A program made the translations under genes and the position numbers. Shown here piece by piece: positions 33,137 to 41,440 of a stretch of DNA of 62,128 bases. The DNA comes from CAZGWE01 sp964529405 (lineage in GTDB: Bacteria > Patescibacteriota > UBA1384 > XYA2-FULL-43-10 > 1-14-0-10-43-13): positions 1 to 62,128 of the forward strand of contig CAZGWE010000005.1 of assembly GCA_964529405.1 (NCBI GenBank), read 5' to 3'. The first letter of the stretch is position 1; every line of letters begins with the position of its first letter. Below the pieces are notes generated by a model. That model ran no database searches, had not been told where the DNA came from, and saw nothing but the letters and a program-made list of their open reading frames with translations.

Positions 33137-33266
33137 ACAGGTATATCCATCAATTTACTATTGCTCCTCTAAAGACAACATGTCCGACGATACCGAATAT
33201 TTTCTGAAAGATTTCTATGAAGCAATCGACATAACAGATATTGATTTAAATGCAATTCCTTTCTGA
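33120..33266 (+). CDS. Small acidic protein overlapping the PIN gene
   Basis: A 48-residue frame (MKEKVKQVYPSIYYCSSKDN at the start, very acidic end DFYEAIDITDIDLN) whose ATG lies 14 bases inside the PIN gene and whose stop is followed directly by a terminator. Acidic small proteins can act as antitoxins, so it is an alternative partner of the PIN toxin. No direct proof of expression. Confidence 0.4.
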   Translation: MKEKVKQVYPSIYYCSSKDNMSDDTEYFLKDFYEAIDITDIDLNAIPF

Positions 33267-33273
33267 TAACAAA

Positions 33274-33306
33274 AAATGCCCTTGTCTTGCGACTTGGGCA
33301 TTTCTT
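33274..33306 (+). terminator. Terminator of the PIN unit
   Basis: AAATGCCC and GGGCATTT with a 14-base loop, then TCTTCT. It follows the small acidic gene by 8 bp. Confidence 0.75.
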
Positions 33307-33449
33307 CTAACATTTATTGTTCGAAGGCAATCGAGAACTATTTTGTGGATCCCCGGGTTCAGATCGGAGTCTGCCCCGAGGATGACAGAGGAGGGGTGGG
33401 CAAGATTCGTCGTTCGTTGTTAGTATTGTTCGTCGTCCATTTGTGATGA

Positions 33450-33947
33450 CTACTTCTTTATTCTGTCTCCGGCCATGGCAGCTGTTTTTTTATCAATTTC
33501 TTCCTCCTCGGCTTTTCTCTTAGCTTCTTCCTTGGCAGCCAATTCAGCCTTCTCGGCAGCAATTTTAGCTAGTTCCTCTTCTGCATCTTTTTCTTCCCAG
33601 ACTTTGACATCACGATTAAGCTCTTTCAGGCGGGCATGCTTGCCTGAAAGTTCGCGCATAAAGTAAAGTTTAGCGCGTCTAACTTTTGATTGTTTGATTC
33701 TTTCAACCTTCACGATTCTTGGAGAGTGGATCGGGAAAACACGCTCAACACCGACGCCGAACGACTCTTTTCGTACAGTGAAAGTGCCATCAAGACCTGT
33801 ACCGTGCTTGCAAGCAATGACTAACCCTTCAAAAACCTGGATACGTTCCTTGCCGGCTTCCTTAACTAAAAGGTGGACACGAACGGTGTCGCCAGGCTTC
33901 ACGGCTGGAGCATTTTTCTTTAAATATTTTGTAAGTATCTTTTCCAT
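33450..33947 (-). CDS. rplS: 50S ribosomal protein L19
   Basis: A 165-residue protein. The first 115 residues match L19 (PGDTVRVHLLVKEAGKERIQ, FEGLVIACKHGTGLDGTFTVR, VKVERIKQSKVRRAKLYFMR). The remaining 50 residues form a charged Ala/Glu/Lys extension, probably helical, that ordinary L19 lacks. L19 lies at the subunit interface. The gene is 500 bp from rpmA. Confidence 0.93.
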   Translation of the reverse strand: MEKILTKYLKKNAPAVKPGDTVRVHLLVKEAGKERIQVFEGLVIACKHGTGLDGTFTVRKESFGVGVERVFPIHSPRIVKVERIKQSKVRRAKLYFMRELSGKHARLKELNRDVKVWEEKDAEEELAKIAAEKAELAAKEEAKRKAEEEEIDKKTAAMAGDRIKK

Positions 33948-34063
33948 GATTTTCCAACGTATTACGAATTTACAAATTCAACGAAAGTACGAATTTTACG
34001 TATCTACAAATATTTGTAATATACGTAATTTCGATAGATTTGTAGATTTGTAGGAGATGTTGC

Positions 34064-34342
34064 CTATTTACTTACAACATGCACAAAAGTGCGCTTATCT
34101 TTGTTGCCATTGAAAGCTGTAATTCTTTTTTCTTGAAATTTAACGTTGCCGGAAGCTAAGGCATAAAGAGTGTCATCGTTACCGCGGCCGACGTTCAAAC
34201 CTGGATGATATTTTGTGCCGCGCTGACGGATGATAATACCACCGGCAGGCACAAATTGGTCACCAAAAATCTTGACGCCAAGCATCTTTGGTTGCGAATC
34301 TCGTCCTAATCTTGTACTACCGGCAGCTTTCTTGTGTGCCAC
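34064..34342 (-). CDS. rpmA: 50S ribosomal protein L27
   Basis: A 92-residue protein starting MAHKKAAGSTRLGRDSQPKM, with the canonical KIFGDQFVPAGGIIIRQRGT. The N-terminus starts directly at Ala2 as in Gram-negative-type L27, with no cleavable extension. It reaches into the peptidyl transferase centre. The flanks (33948-34063 and 34343-34443) are filled with AT-rich microrepeats such as TACAAAT and AATTTTCAATT units. Confidence 0.94.
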   Translation of the reverse strand: MAHKKAAGSTRLGRDSQPKMLGVKIFGDQFVPAGGIIIRQRGTKYHPGLNVGRGNDDTLYALASGNVKFQEKRITAFNGNKDKRTFVHVVSK

Positions 34343-34443
34343 AATAACTCCTTCGGAGAATTTTCAATTCTCAATTTCCAATCAATTTTTAAATCAAAAT
34401 TTTAAAAAATTAAATTATTTAGATTTGATTGTAAAATTGAAAA

Positions 34444-36018
34444 TTAAAAATTGCAAAATTTCAAAAACACTATTTCTCTCTTCACGACTTGATAGCCCCT
34501 ACCATAAACTAATGGTGTACGCAGCTCAGTATAACCTAATTTTTTGATCTCGTCAACACTCTCGTTATAGAGAGAATATTTTTTTCTTTCCGTGGTTTCG
34601 ACGAGGGGGAAGACAATGCAGAAAACCATCTCTATCTTGTCATCCTCGGGCAGGCGATAGCCATGACCCGGGAATCCACCAACAGATTTTTCCTTTTTCT
34701 GGATTCCTGCCTCCGCAGAAATGACAGAAGAAAACCGTTTAATATTTTTGAGAAACGCAAGATAAATTTCTTTTATCTTTAGGTATTCGCCTTGAACTGC
34801 TTTTAATGTGGGAGCAAATTTCTTAGGCTCGCCGAGATAAGGTTCGGTAACGATCACAATTTTACCACTGTCATCCTGAGGGAGTCTTCGACTGAAGGAT
34901 CTCTCCCCGGCGGAGAGATCCTTCGCTCCGTCAGAACTTCGCTCAGAATGACATTTAATAATATCAGACAAATTATCCTTGGTGGCATCTGCCTGAAATA
35001 TTTTGATCTTAGGTATTTGAATCTGGGATTTGTTTTGGCTTTGGAGTCTTGGCTTTTGGCTTTCTTCAATCAACCACTCTATATTTGCTCGAGTATCATT
35101 CACCGCCTTCTCGCTCACATCGCTGCCAACCACATCACATCCAAACAACATCGCCTCTAATAAAATGTTGCCAGAACCACAGAAAGGGTCAACGACCACA
35201 CAGTGGTCGAAATCCAAGGCCCTAGATCCCAAAGCCGAAACCTCTGAATTTTGATTTTTATTCTTTTGGATTTCTTTTGGATTTGGAGTCTTGACTTTGG
35301 GCTTTGCCTCGCTTAAAGCGATGTTCACCATCATCCTAGCCAGCTTCGGCGGTGCCATGCCCGATTTCTTATCGCCTGCCGGTTTGTCATAATCGCGCTT
35401 GCTCCACTCCTCCGGATTCGAAAGAGCAACCAAAATTCCGATTTGCTTATCAAAAACACCAACCTCAACACCCTCGCCAACCATCTTGTTTTTAAGTGAC
35501 AAAATTGAGGACAATTCTTTACCTTCTCGCAAGGCGACAAAACGACTCTTTAGCGTCCCCTCAAACAATCTTTTAGCCTCGAGGCCGGCCTTATTTATCC
35601 CCCTCTGGTCGAGATCCCTTACATAGGAAGAAATGCCATAATTAAACTTCTTACTCTCGCCCGCCTTCTTGGCAAAAACAGTCTCAAAAACTTGTCCGGC
35701 CAGATTAGAACTTCTTGGTCCGATCAACTCAAAAATCTTAACTGTGCCGCCTAGCTCCTCAATCACTCTCCCGGGATCAAAATCGGTCGTACTCTCTATG
35801 TTGATTAGTGCTACGTTACCAGTTAGACTGATGGTATAGAAACTTGAGCAATCCCTTGTTTTGCCTTCGATCAGTTTTTCCTCTTCATCCAGATAACAAT
35901 CGCCCTGCTCGCCAAAACAAAAACCAAAACGGTAGAGCACCGCTTCTAATTCTGTTTTGGCCAATTCAACTTCTCGGCCAAGCACAAAAGCATACTGTTT
36001 TTGGATTAATTCACCCAT
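34444..36018 (-). CDS. Trm11-like RNA methyltransferase with several repeat-derived inserts
   Basis: A 524-residue protein with a THUMP-like N-terminal part and a class I methyltransferase. The motif RDYDKPAGDKKSGMAPPKLA precedes SAM-binding DPFCGSGNILLEA, and TEPYLGEP stands where N-P-P-Y-type catalytic motifs usually lie. It most resembles tRNA guanosine-N2 methylases. Four stretches look like intergenic repeats in frame: 35200-35310, 34990-35070, 34869-34951 (CHSERSSDGAKDLSAG...) and 34638-34728 (VISAEAGIQ...). Despite these, all catalytic motifs and the frame are kept. Even the last residues derive from an AT-rich repeat. Confidence 0.82.
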   Translation of the reverse strand: MGELIQKQYAFVLGREVELAKTELEAVLYRFGFCFGEQGDCYLDEEEKLIEGKTRDCSSFYTISLTGNVALINIESTTDFDPGRVIEELGGTVKIFELIGPRSSNLAGQVFETVFAKKAGESKKFNYGISSYVRDLDQRGINKAGLEAKRLFEGTLKSRFVALREGKELSSILSLKNKMVGEGVEVGVFDKQIGILVALSNPEEWSKRDYDKPAGDKKSGMAPPKLARMMVNIALSEAKPKVKTPNPKEIQKNKNQNSEVSALGSRALDFDHCVVVDPFCGSGNILLEAMLFGCDVVGSDVSEKAVNDTRANIEWLIEESQKPRLQSQNKSQIQIPKIKIFQADATKDNLSDIIKCHSERSSDGAKDLSAGERSFSRRLPQDDSGKIVIVTEPYLGEPKKFAPTLKAVQGEYLKIKEIYLAFLKNIKRFSSVISAEAGIQKKEKSVGGFPGHGYRLPEDDKIEMVFCIVFPLVETTERKKYSLYNESVDEIKKLGYTELRTPLVYGRGYQVVKREIVFLKFCNF

Positions 36019-36053
36019 GCGTATGAATCACATATTAACAGAATAAAACAATA

Positions 36054-39000
36054 ATGCCAAAAAACGAAGAATCACAACCCGAAAGTAAGTTCGTCCACCT
36101 CCACGTTCACTCGCACTACTCCATGCTTGATGGCATGGGAAAGCTTCCTGATCTCATCAAAAAGGCTAAGGCTGATGGCAGTATCGCGCTAGCTTTGACC
36201 GATCATGGAGTTATGCATGGGGCGATCGAGTTTTATGAGGAGTGTGGGAAGGCCGGCATTAAACCGATTATTGGCATTGAAGCCTACGTCGCACCGCGCA
36301 CGCTCAAGGACAAAACGCCCAGAATCGATGCCAGCCCATACCACCTGGTTCTCTTGGCAAAAAACGAAGAAGGTTACAAAAACTTACTCAAACTTACCTC
36401 CATCGCCCATCTTGAAGGCTATTATTATAAACCCAGAATCGACAAAGCCACACTCAGGAAGCATGCCAAAGGCTTGATCGGCCTCTCCGCCTGTCTCCAG
36501 GGCGAAATCCCCCGCAAAGCCATGGAAGATATAGAAAAGGGCCGCCAAACCCTGCGCGAATATTTAGAGATCTTTGAGCCCGGCGATTTTTACCTCGAGG
36601 TCCAAAAGCACCCCTCTATCAGAGAGCAGGATCCGACTAACGAGGTCGTTTTTCAATTGGCCAAAGAGTTCAACCTCAAGGTCGTCGCCACTTGCGACAC
36701 CCACTATGTCAACTCAGATGATGCCATTGCCCAGGATGCCCTTCTCTGCCTTCAAACCGGCAAAATCCTTTCCGATACCAATCGCATGCGTATGACAGGT
36801 GACGATTACTCGCTCCAGTCGCCCGATCAAATGGCCGCCAATTTTCCCGGCCATCCGGAAGTTCTCTCCAACACTCTCGAAGTGGCCGAAAAGTGCAATC
36901 TCCACTTGGATCTCGGCGGCATTATTATCCCGAATTTTCCGGTGCCGAAAGGCTACACCCTGGAAAATTACTTTCTGGAAAAAGCTTATCTCGGCATCAA
37001 TTGGCGTTATGGAACAGAAAAGATTAAAAAAGAGGATCTTCCCGATCTCCCCAATGACCCAACCGACACCGATTTCCCCAATTTATCCGAAACTTTAAAA
37101 ATCCCCGGAGAAATCTGGGAACGGGCTAAATACGAACTCTCCGTCATTCTGCGTATGGATTATGCCGGTTACTTCTTGATTGTGGCTGACTATGTCCAAT
37201 GGGCCAAAGACCACGGTATTGCCGTTGGTCCCGGCCGCGGCTCGGCTGCCGGTTCGATTGTGGCTTACGGCTTTAATATCACTAACCTCGACCCTCTTAA
37301 ATATGATCTTCTTTTTGAACGTTTTTTGAATCCCGACCGTATCTCTATGCCTGATGTTGATATGGACTTTGCCGATTCCCGTCGGGCTGAGGTGATTGAA
37401 TATGTCTGCAGCAAATATGGCCGCGACCACGTGGCTCAAATTATCACATTCGGTACAATGGCTGCCCGCATGGCCGTACGCGATGTCGGCCGGGTCCTAG
37501 GCATGAGTTACGCCGAAGTTGACTTGATCGCCAAGCTGATTCCCTCCGGTCCCGGCGGTATGTCGCTATCAAAAGCGCTGGCCAATATTGCCGAACTTAA
37601 ACAACTCTATGATTCCAACTCCCAAGTCAAGCAGTGTATAGATATTGCCGGCAAACTCGAGGGTGTCGTCCGCCACGCCTCCGTGCACGCCGCCGGCGTG
37701 GTTATATCAAAAGATACCTTGACCGAATATGTACCGCTTCAGGAGGCTGCCAAGGGTGATATTTCGGTTGTGACTGAATACTCCATGGGCCCAATCGAGC
37801 ATCTTGGCCTGCTCAAGATGGACTTTCTCGGCCTCTCCAACCTCACCATTATTCAAAATGCCCTACGCATTATCAGAAAAACAAAGGGGGTCGATCTCGA
37901 CATCGACAATTTGCCGCTCGACGACAAACCCTCCTACGAACTGCTGGCTCGCGGTGATACTATCGGCATCTTCCAGCTGGAATCGGACGGCATGAAACGC
38001 TATCTCAAAGAGCTTAAGCCCAATGTTTTTGAGGATATTGTTGCTATGGTCGCCCTCTACCGCCCGGGTCCGATGCAGTGGATCGATTCGTTTATTGCCA
38101 GAAAGCATGGCCGCGAAGCAATCAATTATCCTCATCCCAAAGCTAAAGCCGCTCTGGAAAATACCTACGGTATTATTGTCTATCAGGAGCAGGTTATGCA
38201 GATGTCCAAAGATATGGCCGGCTTCACCGGCGGCCAAGCTGACGGCCTGCGCAAAGCTATGGGCAAGAAAATCAAAGAGTTGATGGAGAAGATGGGCAAA
38301 CAGTTCGTCGAAGGTTGTATCGCCAACAATGTTGATAAACAGATTGCCCAGGATTTATATAAAGCCATGCAGGATTTCGCCCAATATGCTTTCAATAAAT
38401 CCCATGCTGCCTGTTACGCTATGATCTCCTACCAGACGGCCTATCTTAAATCACACTATCCCTCTGAATTTATGGCCGCGCTGTTGACCTCGAATCAGGA
38501 CGATCTTGACAAGATGGCTATGGAGATACAGGAGTGCGATCGTATTGGCATCAAGGTTCTACCGCCATCGGTCAATGAATCATTCGTTGATTTTGGCGTG
38601 GTCAAAGAGACCGGTAATATCCGTTTTGGACTCTCGGCCATTAAGAATGTCGGTTTAGCCGTAGCTGAGGCGATTGTTAAAGAGCGCAAAAATGGCATTT
38701 ACAAGGACCTTAAGGACTTTATTACGCGTCTGGATGGCAAAGTAATTAATAAAAAATCACTCGAGTCCCTGGCTATGGCCGGGGGAGTTGATGACCTGGG
38801 CGAGCGTGCCGAACTGCTTTACAACATGGAGCGGATCCTGGCTTTTGCCAATACCTTCCAGAAAAACAAGTCGGCCGGACAGTCCTCTCTTTTTGGCGAG
38901 ACTCAAATTGAGCTGGGCAATATTGAAATGGAAAAAACCAGGGAAGCCGACCGCAAACAACGCCTGGCCTGGGAGAGAGAACTTTTGGGTATGTACGTCT

Positions 39001-39737
39001 CCGAACATCCCCTAACCGGCATCGGACACTTGCTTGAGCCTAATCGGACCAAAGCCATTCGCGAAATTAAAGAGGACATAGAAAATCAATTCGTCCGCGT
39101 GGCCGGCATCATCACATCCGTCCAAAAAATTATGACGCGCTCAAACCAGAATATGGCCTTTGCCAAGCTAGAAGATCTCTCTGGCAATATTGAGGTGCTG
39201 GCATTTCCCAAAGTACTTGACGCCAATCCGATGCTCTGGCTGGCTGACAAAATCGTGGCAGTTGACGGCTATGTTTCGTTTAAAGACGGCGCACCAAAGA
39301 TTTTGGCGGAATTGATCTGCGAAATCGACGAAAACAAAAATGCCCCAACCTTTGAACCCAGAGAAAAGAAGCGTAACGGTTTTAGGAGTGAAAACAGAGG
39401 CAATGGAGGCAGTAACTATAAAAATGGTTCTGACAGCGGTACAATGCCTTCCAACGGCCATTCTTCAACCTCCTTGCCCCCAACAAACTCCCCAATACCC
39501 CAAATGCCCCTAAAATCCCTTAAAATCATTATCCCCAAGGGCTCCGACCGCTCGATCTTGAACCATCTTAAAGACATCTTAAGCTCCCGCAAAGGCGAAG
39601 CCTCTGTGACTTTAAGCATACCCAACAACGGCTCAGGCTACAAAGACGTTAAAATCAAATCCAAAGTCGAAGCTTGCCCCACCCTCATTCATCAACTCAA
39701 GCAGCTCGTCGGCAAAGAGAACGTGGTACAGGTATAA
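36054..39737 (+). CDS. dnaE: DNA polymerase III alpha subunit
   Basis: The replicative polymerase, 1227 residues. It has an N-terminal PHP domain (HLHVHSHYSMLDGMGKL), then the C-family core with GPGRGSAAGSIVAYG and PDVDMDFADSRR (two catalytic Asp residues), a helix-hairpin-helix region and an OB fold (VRVAGIITSVQKIMTRSNQN). A C-terminal tau-binding-like domain follows a low-complexity Asn/Gly/Ser linker. Repeat-like inserts are seen at 37030-37100 (DLPNDPTDTDFPNL) and 39460-39530 (TNSPIPQMPLKSL). It is divergent from the RNA methylase gene. Confidence 0.95.
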   Translation: MPKNEESQPESKFVHLHVHSHYSMLDGMGKLPDLIKKAKADGSIALALTDHGVMHGAIEFYEECGKAGIKPIIGIEAYVAPRTLKDKTPRIDASPYHLVLLAKNEEGYKNLLKLTSIAHLEGYYYKPRIDKATLRKHAKGLIGLSACLQGEIPRKAMEDIEKGRQTLREYLEIFEPGDFYLEVQKHPSIREQDPTNEVVFQLAKEFNLKVVATCDTHYVNSDDAIAQDALLCLQTGKILSDTNRMRMTGDDYSLQSPDQMAANFPGHPEVLSNTLEVAEKCNLHLDLGGIIIPNFPVPKGYTLENYFLEKAYLGINWRYGTEKIKKEDLPDLPNDPTDTDFPNLSETLKIPGEIWERAKYELSVILRMDYAGYFLIVADYVQWAKDHGIAVGPGRGSAAGSIVAYGFNITNLDPLKYDLLFERFLNPDRISMPDVDMDFADSRRAEVIEYVCSKYGRDHVAQIITFGTMAARMAVRDVGRVLGMSYAEVDLIAKLIPSGPGGMSLSKALANIAELKQLYDSNSQVKQCIDIAGKLEGVVRHASVHAAGVVISKDTLTEYVPLQEAAKGDISVVTEYSMGPIEHLGLLKMDFLGLSNLTIIQNALRIIRKTKGVDLDIDNLPLDDKPSYELLARGDTIGIFQLESDGMKRYLKELKPNVFEDIVAMVALYRPGPMQWIDSFIARKHGREAINYPHPKAKAALENTYGIIVYQEQVMQMSKDMAGFTGGQADGLRKAMGKKIKELMEKMGKQFVEGCIANNVDKQIAQDLYKAMQDFAQYAFNKSHAACYAMISYQTAYLKSHYPSEFMAALLTSNQDDLDKMAMEIQECDRIGIKVLPPSVNESFVDFGVVKETGNIRFGLSAIKNVGLAVAEAIVKERKNGIYKDLKDFITRLDGKVINKKSLESLAMAGGVDDLGERAELLYNMERILAFANTFQKNKSAGQSSLFGETQIELGNIEMEKTREADRKQRLAWERELLGMYVSEHPLTGIGHLLEPNRTKAIREIKEDIENQFVRVAGIITSVQKIMTRSNQNMAFAKLEDLSGNIEVLAFPKVLDANPMLWLADKIVAVDGYVSFKDGAPKILAELICEIDENKNAPTFEPREKKRNGFRSENRGNGGSNYKNGSDSGTMPSNGHSSTSLPPTNSPIPQMPLKSLKIIIPKGSDRSILNHLKDILSSRKGEASVTLSIPNNGSGYKDVKIKSKVEACPTLIHQLKQLVGKENVVQV

Positions 39738-39777
39738 AAAGTTCACTAACGCTTTGTGCTAATTAATATCTAACTCT

Positions 39778-39902
39778 ATATAAATAATCTGTCATTTCGA
39801 CACCATTCGAGTCTGCTCGAAGGCGAGAAATCTACAAATTAATGAGCCAGAGTAAGCGGTAGATTTCTCGTCCCGATCGGAATCGGGATGTCAAAATGAC
39901 AT
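39778..39902. repeat. Long microrepeat, copy of 42236-42416
   Basis: The stretch begins CTGTCATTTCGACACCATTC and ends GTCAAAATGACA, with an overall inverted layout. Its first 70 bp or so are identical to 42238-42300, and a relative ends the window at 62020-62128. Confidence 0.8.
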
Positions 39903-39971
39903 AGTAATTAATGGGGAAATTGCGAATTTAATATTTTGCGGGCGATTTGCAAGATAGCTTCTGTTTTTATA

Positions 39972-40673
39972 TTACCTTCCTGTATATTTCTTAGCGTAAA
40001 TCCTCACCAAAAAAATCAGCTCGGATAATAATTTTTCCTTAACCCAAGCTTTTTGCTTCAGTTCGAGCAGTTCGCCCAAACCGTGCAGAATGTTAATTTT
40101 GTCCAACTTTTCCAGTTTGCCGGCTAAATCATCTAAAAACTCGCCCGTACCCATGCCGGTTTTTTCTTTGATCACTTTTTCGTCGATGGACCAATCGTTC
40201 TTGAGCATAAAATGAGCATCAAAAAGATCGCGGTTAGCAAAGCGCTTACGATTAAAAATGGCAATTAATTTATTAGCCAGCATGAATTCTTTCTTGGCAA
40301 TCAGCATGCTCAAACCATAATAGTTCTTAACCTCGTAGTTCTCCCTGCTGCCGGTCAGGCGCGAGATTTCAACCTTGACATTTTGTCTTTCCGACTCGTA
40401 ACTCAAACGCCAAAACAAGGTAAAATGCTTTATCCGGCTGTCTTTTACTTGGCCAAACTCCGGCAGTATCCGATCGATTTTCTTGAAAACCTCTGCGCCC
40501 TGATCATTCTCAAGCAGATCAAAGTCCAAATCAACCGAAAAACGAGGCAAATCGTAAAAAAGGTAGCAGGCCGTACCGCCCTTAAAACCCAAAAGAGGCG
40601 CCAGTTTATTGTCGCCATACAAAGCAAGTAAAATCTTATTCATTACCACATCGTGATCACCCCTATGAAGCAT
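39972..40673 (-). CDS. abiEii: AbiEii/AbiGii-family nucleotidyltransferase toxin
   Basis: A 233-residue DUF1814 protein. The nucleotidyltransferase motif is FKGGTACYLFYDLPRFSVDLDFD, with Gly32-Gly33-Thr34, Arg44, Ser46 and Asp48/Asp50; a Lys-rich motif (KKEFMLANKLIA) follows, as in AbiEii. It is the toxin of type IV systems linked to abortive infection. The ATG stands inside the last codons of the AbiEi gene, right after GGAGGAAT, so translation is coupled. Confidence 0.87.
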   Translation of the reverse strand: MLHRGDHDVVMNKILLALYGDNKLAPLLGFKGGTACYLFYDLPRFSVDLDFDLLENDQGAEVFKKIDRILPEFGQVKDSRIKHFTLFWRLSYESERQNVKVEISRLTGSRENYEVKNYYGLSMLIAKKEFMLANKLIAIFNRKRFANRDLFDAHFMLKNDWSIDEKVIKEKTGMGTGEFLDDLAGKLEKLDKINILHGLGELLELKQKAWVKEKLLSELIFLVRIYAKKYTGR

Positions 40674-41238
40674 ATTCCTCCTTCAGTTTCTTAATGCGTT
40701 TAATCAGATTTTTATTGTCATAAATCAGACCGATCTTTAGACATTTTATCCAGTCAATATCAGACAAATTGTCAAAATAAAAGTCGCCCATCAGATAAAG
40801 GGTGTCGCAGATTGCCCGTTCTTTAGAAGCCACAGATTTTTCTCCGTCCTGGATAAGACCGAGAGGATCGAGTAAAGTCGGGTCTTTGATTTTCCGATAG
40901 ACAAATTCTTCCTTGCCGATTTTAATCGTCCGATTCACCCTGGCCGCCGAGTAGATCTTTGGATCGTACTGAAAAACTACTCCTTCCCGAGCCAGAACAG
41001 TCTCAAAACTGACATAAGAGGGCACAACCAGCTTATTAGCCAACTCTAATCGATCATAATTCCAATCTAGCGCATAAATTCCACCCCGAAGCCGAATCAA
41101 CTGCCCCGCCTTAGCCAACCGGTAAACTTTAGTTTTTAAATAGTCCCTGTCCGTGATTCCCCATAACAAAACCAGGTCATTCATGTCAAAGACCGTCTTC
41201 TTGCTTCTTATCAATGTAACCAGGCTTGATTCTTTCAT
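40663..41238 (-). CDS. abiEi: AbiEi-family antitoxin/regulator
   Basis: A 191-residue protein with an N-terminal winged helix (TVFDMNDLVLLWGITDRDYL, then RLAKAGQLIRLRGGIYAL) typical of AbiEi, and a C-terminal domain (SYVSFETVLAREGVVFQYD). AbiEi neutralises the toxin indirectly and represses the operon. It is upstream of and overlaps the toxin gene by 11 bp. Confidence 0.85.
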   Translation of the reverse strand: MKESSLVTLIRSKKTVFDMNDLVLLWGITDRDYLKTKVYRLAKAGQLIRLRGGIYALDWNYDRLELANKLVVPSYVSFETVLAREGVVFQYDPKIYSAARVNRTIKIGKEEFVYRKIKDPTLLDPLGLIQDGEKSVASKERAICDTLYLMGDFYFDNLSDIDWIKCLKIGLIYDNKNLIKRIKKLKEEYAS

Positions 41239-41248
41239 AATGTTATTT

Positions 41249-41303
41249 AAAAGTGATCAAAAATGATTACTTTTAATATACATTAACTAACACTCGTTGT
41301 CAA
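41249..41303 (-). promoter_or_regulatory. Promoter and operator of the AbiE operon
   Basis: TTGACA (minus strand, 41298-41303) and TATATT (41275-41280) are 17 bp apart. Right after the -10, inverted arms AAAAGTGATCA and TGATTACTTTT (41249-41274) overlie the start of transcription, as expected for autorepression. Confidence 0.75.
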
Positions 41304-41320
41304 GTCAAAACAGCAATATA

Positions 41321-41358
41321 TTCCAGAAATAGCAAGCGATCGCTTGCTATTTCTGGAA
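41321..41358. repeat. Perfect 38-bp palindrome with a GCGATCGC centre
   Basis: Arms TTCCAGAAATAGCAAGCGA and its exact inverse meet in the middle of GCGATCGC. Related to the imperfect palindrome at 32310-32354. Confidence 0.85.
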
Positions 41359-41390
41359 TTTGAACGCAAAAAAACATCCCAAAACAAAAG

Positions 41391-41422
41391 AAAAAACCGC
41401 CGTGCCGAGGTGGCCGTGCGGT
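41391..41422 (-). terminator. Terminator of the alpha-CTD-like gene
   Basis: On the minus strand ACCGC pairs with GCGGT around an inner G+C-rich stem and is followed by a run of six T. Confidence 0.65.
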
Positions 41423-41440
41423 ATAGGAATTGGAAAGCGT

